Below the pieces are notes generated by a model. It was given only the letters and a program-made list of their open reading frames with translations, was not told where the DNA came from and did not search any database. Positions 60,486 to 64,000 of a stretch of DNA of 64,000 bases are shown here, piece by piece. The position numbers and the translations under genes are program-made. Source of the DNA: Pontiellaceae bacterium B1224 (GTDB lineage: Bacteria; Verrucomicrobiota; Kiritimatiellia; Kiritimatiellales; Pontiellaceae); the NCBI GenBank assembly GCA_029432815.1, contig JAROBA010000003.1:124001-188000 (forward strand), written 5' to 3'. Positions within the stretch are counted from its first letter, which is position 1; the number at the start of each line of letters is the position of its first letter.

Positions 60486-61565
60486 ATGAAAAAAACTCCG
60501 TTGCACGCGCAGCACCAGCAATTAGGCGCCCGGATGGGCGAATTCGGCGGATGGGATATGCCCATCCAGTATGCGGGTATTCTCGATGAACATGAACAAA
60601 CCAGGCGGCATACCTCTGTTTTCGACATCTGCCACATGGGCGAGTTTGAACTATACGGGAAAACCGCGCTCGAGGATTTGGAAACCCTGCTCACCTGCAA
60701 CATCCGATCCCTGAAAATCGGCCAGGTGCGGTATGGGTTTATGCTGAATGAGCAGGGCGGGGTAATTGACGATCTCACCTGCTACCGCCTCGACGAAGAG
60801 CGCTACATGCTCGTGGTGAATGCCGGAACGGCCGAAAAAGATGCCGAATGGATTCAGAAGCATATTTCCGATACCACGATTTTCATAGATATGTCTCCAG
60901 AAACCGCCAAGCTCGATGTGCAGGGGCCGGAATCGCGCGAGGTGCTCGAAGAGATCTTCGGCTGCGCCCTTCCGGAGCTTGGATATTTCCGCTTCAAGGA
61001 ATTCCAGGCATTGGAAGCCGGAACCATTATCAGTCGCACCGGCTACACCGGTGAATGGGGCTACGAAATCTATTTGCCGAACGAAGCCGTTGGGCAGCTG
61101 TGGGATAAAATTGTGGCACATCCCTACTGTGAGCCGGCAGGATTGGGCGCGCGCGATACGCTCCGGTTGGAAATGGGCTATGCTTTATATGGTCACGAGC
61201 TATCCGATATGCGCACGCCGGCACAGATGTCGCGCGGCATGTTTATTGATCGCAACAAGGATTTTATCGGTAGAGAAGCCGTGATGCACGATCTGGAAAT
61301 TCCGGAACATCTGTTAGTTGGTCTGAAATTCAATTCCAAGCGGGCCGCTCGTGAGCACGACAAAGTTTTTTCCGGCGAGACCGAAATCGGTGAAGTCACC
61401 AGCGGATCGCTGGCCCCCAGTCTGGGGCTCGCCGTGGCGATGGCCTACGTCAAATCCGATGCAGCAAAAGTTGGAAATATACTGGATGTGGAAATACGCG
61501 GTAAACGCTTCCCCGCCGAAGTCGTCGAACTGCCATTCTACAAAGAAGGCACCGCTAGATCTTAA
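60486..61565 (+). CDS. gcvT: Aminomethyltransferase, glycine cleavage T protein
   Basis: 359 residues. Transfers the methylene group from the lipoylated H protein to tetrahydrofolate. N-terminal MKKTPLHAQHQQLGARMGEF, FDICHMGEFELYGKTA and LTCYRLDEERYMLVVNAGT are typical; GYTGEWGYEIY and LGARDTLRLEMGYALYGHEL are the folate-binding and core motifs. The ATG at 60486 is preferred over an in-frame TTG upstream. gcvPA follows after an 83-nt AT-rich gap. No glycine riboswitch was seen upstream. Confidence 0.93.
   Translation: MKKTPLHAQHQQLGARMGEFGGWDMPIQYAGILDEHEQTRRHTSVFDICHMGEFELYGKTALEDLETLLTCNIRSLKIGQVRYGFMLNEQGGVIDDLTCYRLDEERYMLVVNAGTAEKDAEWIQKHISDTTIFIDMSPETAKLDVQGPESREVLEEIFGCALPELGYFRFKEFQALEAGTIISRTGYTGEWGYEIYLPNEAVGQLWDKIVAHPYCEPAGLGARDTLRLEMGYALYGHELSDMRTPAQMSRGMFIDRNKDFIGREAVMHDLEIPEHLLVGLKFNSKRAAREHDKVFSGETEIGEVTSGSLAPSLGLAVAMAYVKSDAAKVGNILDVEIRGKRFPAEVVELPFYKEGTARS
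61002..61016. repeat. Palindrome TTCCAGGCATTGGAA
   Basis: In gcvT; F-Q-A-L-E. Confidence 0.9.
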
Positions 61566-61648
61566 CAGAATAATTAAGACAAAATAATTCAGGCAGGCAG
61601 ATATATTATTCTGTCCGAATTATTCTGTCATTCAAAGGGTAGTAGAGT
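61566..61648. repeat. AT-rich repeat between gcvT and gcvPA
   Basis: GAATAATTAAGACAAAATAATTC and ATTATTCTGTCCGAATTATT alternate, giving interlocking short inverted repeats of the word ATTATTYTGTC. A related AT pattern (ATTATTTTGCTCTAAATCATTTTGCC) lies at 40075-40101 before the GlcD-like gene. Confidence 0.5.
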
Positions 61649-62998
61649 ATGAAAAAAACACCGTTTTGCGCTACGAGCGAACAGGATCAGGAGGCGATGT
61701 TCCAAACATTGGGAATCTCCGACTTCGACGATCTGTTTGCCGCCATTCCCGAGCACCTCCGTTCGGGGGAACTGAATATTCCGGAAGGTCTCTCTGAAAT
61801 GGAGATGATGCAGCATATCCGGAAGATCGCCTCTAAGAACTCGACCGATCTGGTGAACTTCTGCGGAGCAGGATTCTACGACCATTATATTCCCGCAGCT
61901 GTCAATGCACTTTCCAGCCGCGGCGAATTTTACACCGCCTATACGCCCTATCAACCTGAAGCATCGCAAGGCACCTTGCAGGCCGCGTTTGAATATCAGA
62001 CCGCCATCTGCCGCCTGACCGGGATGGAGGTCGCCAACGCATCGCTGTTCGATGGCGGAACGGCACTGATTGAAGGGATCATGATGGCCTTGCGCCAGAC
62101 CCGCCGGAACAAGGTGCTGGTGGATGAAGGCGTCAACCCGATTTATCGCGAAATGCTGCGTTGCTACACGCAGAACCTTTCCGTCGATTATCAGGAAGTT
62201 CCACTCTCTGGAAACGGTGTGGCCGATCGCAACGCCCATCTCGAAGCATTGGATGATTCGGTAGGGGCCGTGGTACTGCAGAACCCGAACTTTTTCGGCT
62301 GTCTGGACAATCTGACCGATCTGATTGAGAAGATCCATGAAGTAAAAGCGCTGGCCATTATGTCGGCTTATCCAATGGCGCTTTCTCAGGTTGAAACACC
62401 CGGAGCTATGGGGGCGGATATCGTGACAGGGGAGGGGCAAAGCCTCGGGCTTCCGCTCAACTTCGGTGGTCCGTATCTCGGGTTTATGGCGACCCGTAAA
62501 AAACTGGTGCGCAAAATGCCCGGTCGAATCGTCGGCGAAACTGTAGATGGGAAGGGGCGTCGCGGTTATGTGCTGACCCTTCAGGCACGCGAGCAGCATA
62601 TTCGGCGTGAGAAGGCGACCTCCAACATCTGTTCCAACGTGCAACTCTGTGCATTACGGGCCATCATTTATCTCTCTTTAGTCGGGCGCGAAGGTTTCCT
62701 TGAAGTTGGGCGCGAATGTATGGACCGCGCCAGCTACGCCTGGCACAAACTTACCAAAATTGAAGGCATCGAGCCCGCATTCAACCGCCGCTTCTTTAAT
62801 GAGTTTGCCATCCGCCTGCCGAAGGATGCGGCAGAAGTCGTCAGCTCGCTGGTCGATCAGGGCATCGCCGGAGGGTTCCCTGTCGGCCGCTATTACAAAG
62901 GCATGGAAAACGTGCTGCTGCTCGCTTTCACAGAAAAACGCACCAAAGAAGAAATCGACATCATGGTCGCCAAACTCGAAAGCGCCCTTAAGGCATAA
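61649..62998 (+). CDS. gcvPA: Glycine dehydrogenase (decarboxylating) subunit 1
   Basis: 449 residues, the N-terminal half of the split P protein. With GcvPB it decarboxylates glycine on a PLP cofactor. Family motifs: FCGAGFYDHYIPAAVNALSS, TAYTPYQPEASQGTLQAAFE, SLFDGGTALIEG and REQHIRREKATSNICSNVQL. GcvPB, expected to carry the PLP lysine, and gcvH would normally be next but a toxin-like pair is found instead. A near-palindrome (TTCCAAACATTGGGAA at 61700) encodes FQTLG. Confidence 0.93.
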   Translation: MKKTPFCATSEQDQEAMFQTLGISDFDDLFAAIPEHLRSGELNIPEGLSEMEMMQHIRKIASKNSTDLVNFCGAGFYDHYIPAAVNALSSRGEFYTAYTPYQPEASQGTLQAAFEYQTAICRLTGMEVANASLFDGGTALIEGIMMALRQTRRNKVLVDEGVNPIYREMLRCYTQNLSVDYQEVPLSGNGVADRNAHLEALDDSVGAVVLQNPNFFGCLDNLTDLIEKIHEVKALAIMSAYPMALSQVETPGAMGADIVTGEGQSLGLPLNFGGPYLGFMATRKKLVRKMPGRIVGETVDGKGRRGYVLTLQAREQHIRREKATSNICSNVQLCALRAIIYLSLVGREGFLEVGRECMDRASYAWHKLTKIEGIEPAFNRRFFNEFAIRLPKDAAEVVSSLVDQGIAGGFPVGRYYKGMENVLLLAFTEKRTKEEIDIMVAKLESALKA

Positions 62999-63038
62999 TG
63001 TAGACGCGTGCATCCAGCCTCGTCTATGTTGAGCAAGT

Positions 63039-63623
63039 ATGAAAAAAGAGCAACCAACTTGTTATGTGATCGCCGGCCCCAACGGGGCGGGAAAGACGAC
63101 GTTTGCCTTGCGGTATTTGCCGGAGATAACAGGGTGTCGGAATTTCATCAACGCGGATCTGATTGCAGATGGATTATCACCGCTGGATCCTGCCAGAGTT
63201 CAGTTGGAAGCGGGAAAGACCCTTCTGCGAGAAATTCGTTCCAATGTTCGGAAACGCGAAAGTTTTGCTTTTGAAACGACTCTTTCAGGTAGGTCATACG
63301 TCAAGTTGTTGAGGGAGCTGGATTCCACAGGTTGGAAAATCGTATTGTTTTATCTATGGATTCCCAGTGCAGAATTTTCAAAGGCAAGGGTGGAACAGCG
63401 GGTTGAAGCGGGAGGGCACGATATTCCAGCCGATGCCATTGCCCGACGTTACTCCCGAACAGTCTCTAATTTTTTGAATGTGTTTGCTCCGCTATGTGAT
63501 GAAGCGTTGTGTTATGATAATTCTAACACGGAACCGGTTCTGGTTTTTGAACAATTTATGGAGAGCCGGACCGTTCATGATTCGCATAGATATAAAGAAA
63601 TTATGAGGTGCTTTAATGAATGA
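63039..63623 (+). CDS. Zeta-toxin-like P-loop kinase (AAA_33)
   Basis: 194 residues. Walker A CYVIAGPNGAGKTTFALRYL and the acceptor-site motif FINADLIADGLSPLDPARVQ match zeta-type and related UDP-sugar or nucleotide kinases. ESFAFETTLSGRSYVKLL is the family's switch region. In chromosomes such proteins often pair with a small gene downstream, as here (overlap 8 nt). Likely toxin-antitoxin module; the substrate is unknown. Confidence 0.82.
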   Translation: MKKEQPTCYVIAGPNGAGKTTFALRYLPEITGCRNFINADLIADGLSPLDPARVQLEAGKTLLREIRSNVRKRESFAFETTLSGRSYVKLLRELDSTGWKIVLFYLWIPSAEFSKARVEQRVEAGGHDIPADAIARRYSRTVSNFLNVFAPLCDEALCYDNSNTEPVLVFEQFMESRTVHDSHRYKEIMRCFNE

Positions 63624-63807
63624 TGAAAAGCCAAGTAAGGTGGGGGAAGAAGCCCGGCAGGTGTTAAAGAGTGCCGTTCATGACGAATTGGTTAAAAAGG
63701 CCAAGTTGGGACAGGACGTTATTGTTAATCGCGATGGAAAGCCCTACAAAATTCCAGCAGCGGAGGCTCTGCGTATTCAGGAAGAGGCTAACGAATATAA
63801 GGCATAA
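63616..63807 (+). CDS. Small antitoxin-like partner of the zeta-like kinase
   Basis: 63 residues, mostly helical (EEARQVLKSAVHDELVKKAKLG), with a short middle strand VIVNRDGKPYKIPAAEAL. It overlaps the kinase gene, so the order is toxin then antitoxin, unlike classical epsilon-zeta. No DNA-binding motif is obvious. Confidence 0.7.
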   Translation: MNDEKPSKVGEEARQVLKSAVHDELVKKAKLGQDVIVNRDGKPYKIPAAEALRIQEEANEYKA

Positions 63808-63810
63808 TGT

Positions 63811-63881
63811 CTGGAGGGCGACGCTCCGTCGGAGCCCCGAAGGTATTGGAGGTATGGCTCGGACGGAGCCTCGCCCTCCAG
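63811..63881. repeat. Inverted REP-like pair before a RAYT gene
   Basis: Left arm CTGGAGGGCGACGCTCCGTC (63811-63830) and right arm GACGGAGCCTCGCCCTCCAG (63862-63881), near-perfect reverse complements, 16 nt before the RAYT start at 63897. Confidence 0.8.
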
Positions 63882-63896
63882 CAAAAAGATGAAACG

Positions 63897-64000
63897 ATGA
63901 CGGGAAAGAAAATCCAGAGTTTCGGGCGGAAGCATCCGGCGCATCAGCCGGTTGTTGAATGTAGGAATCGCTCAGCGATTGTATTTGTGACCGTATGTTC
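63897..64000 (+). CDS. REP-associated tyrosine transposase, N-terminal part only
   Basis: About 34 residues to the window edge, beginning GKKIQSFGRKHPAHQPVVEC and ending IVFVTVC, which is the usual RAYT first strand (IVFVTVCS-type). A palindrome AATCGCTCAGCGATT (63966-63980) is in frame within these codons, as in the RAYT at 5014. The rest lies outside. Confidence 0.75.
   Translation, partial: MTGKKIQSFGRKHPAHQPVVECRNRSAIVFVTVC

Noticed and set aside
2397-61016. Treating the palindrome as a CRISPR repeat or transposon end
   Set aside because: Copies are single, have no regular spacers, occur inside genes in all frames, and have no target-site duplications.

Overview
The window is a gene-dense bacterial chromosome segment of moderately high GC. 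It carries a complete housekeeping background: hrpA, dgt, an ABC-F ATPase, rapA, tadA, thiL, fmt, hisG, folE, cstA, gcvT/gcvPA and a tRNA-Arg. The host looks Gram-negative: it has a TolC-MacAB type exporter, a patatin with an outer-membrane barrel, and RapA. Several traits fit the PVC superphylum, probably Kiritimatiellota: an adenosylcobalamin-dependent ribonucleotide reductase, LamG/beta-helix secreted proteins with calcium-binding tails, many REP-associated transposases (RAYTs), and a tiny COX24-like basic protein. This assignment is an inference from gene content and was not tested by any search.

Layout. 0-9 kb: partial HAD hydrolase and hrpA on the minus strand, then an accessory patch with a broken P-loop NTPase gene, a RAYT fused to a DprA-like domain, dgt, and a decayed RAYT between REP-like doublets. 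9-14.5 kb: SpoU-type methyltransferase, YbiT-like ABC-F protein, LTA-synthase-like enzyme, Dabb protein and shikimate kinase. 14.5-17 kb: three unrecognised genes lying between 19-bp direct repeats; the insertion seems to have replaced the 3' end of the shikimate kinase gene. 17-28 kb: six tightly packed minus-strand genes of the circularly permuted ATP-grasp / alpha-E / transglutaminase system, in effect two sets, with a LuxR-type regulator upstream. 28-31 kb: a disrupted LamG/beta-helix gene and a glycosyltransferase. 31-43 kb: nrdJ behind two NrdR-like boxes, rRNA modification genes, rapA, a Q/R-rich EF-hand secreted protein, a FAD-linked oxidase, tadA and a lipid kinase. 43-51 kb: a TolC/MacA/MacB operon, a patatin-barrel protein and thiL. 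51-58 kb: a membrane glycosyltransferase, fmt, a 29-residue ribosomal-type protein, hisG, tRNA-Arg, folE and cstA. 58-60.4 kb: a three-gene membrane sensor operon whose two kinases appear to be degenerate in complementary ways. 60.5-64 kb: gcvT, gcvPA, a zeta-like toxin/antitoxin pair and the start of another RAYT.

The strongest window-wide signal is a short degenerate palindrome, TTCCARNNNYTGGAA. I located 30 exact copies plus about fifteen near copies, mostly inside genes and in all three reading frames, where it is read as F-Q-x-L-E, P-x-x-G or S-x-x-W. It is almost absent from 13.9-30.3 kb. That stretch holds the three-gene insertion and the ATP-grasp cluster, which suggests these arrived from elsewhere. 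A second layer consists of RAYT-linked palindromes, some of which sit in frame inside hrpA and inside the RAYT genes themselves.
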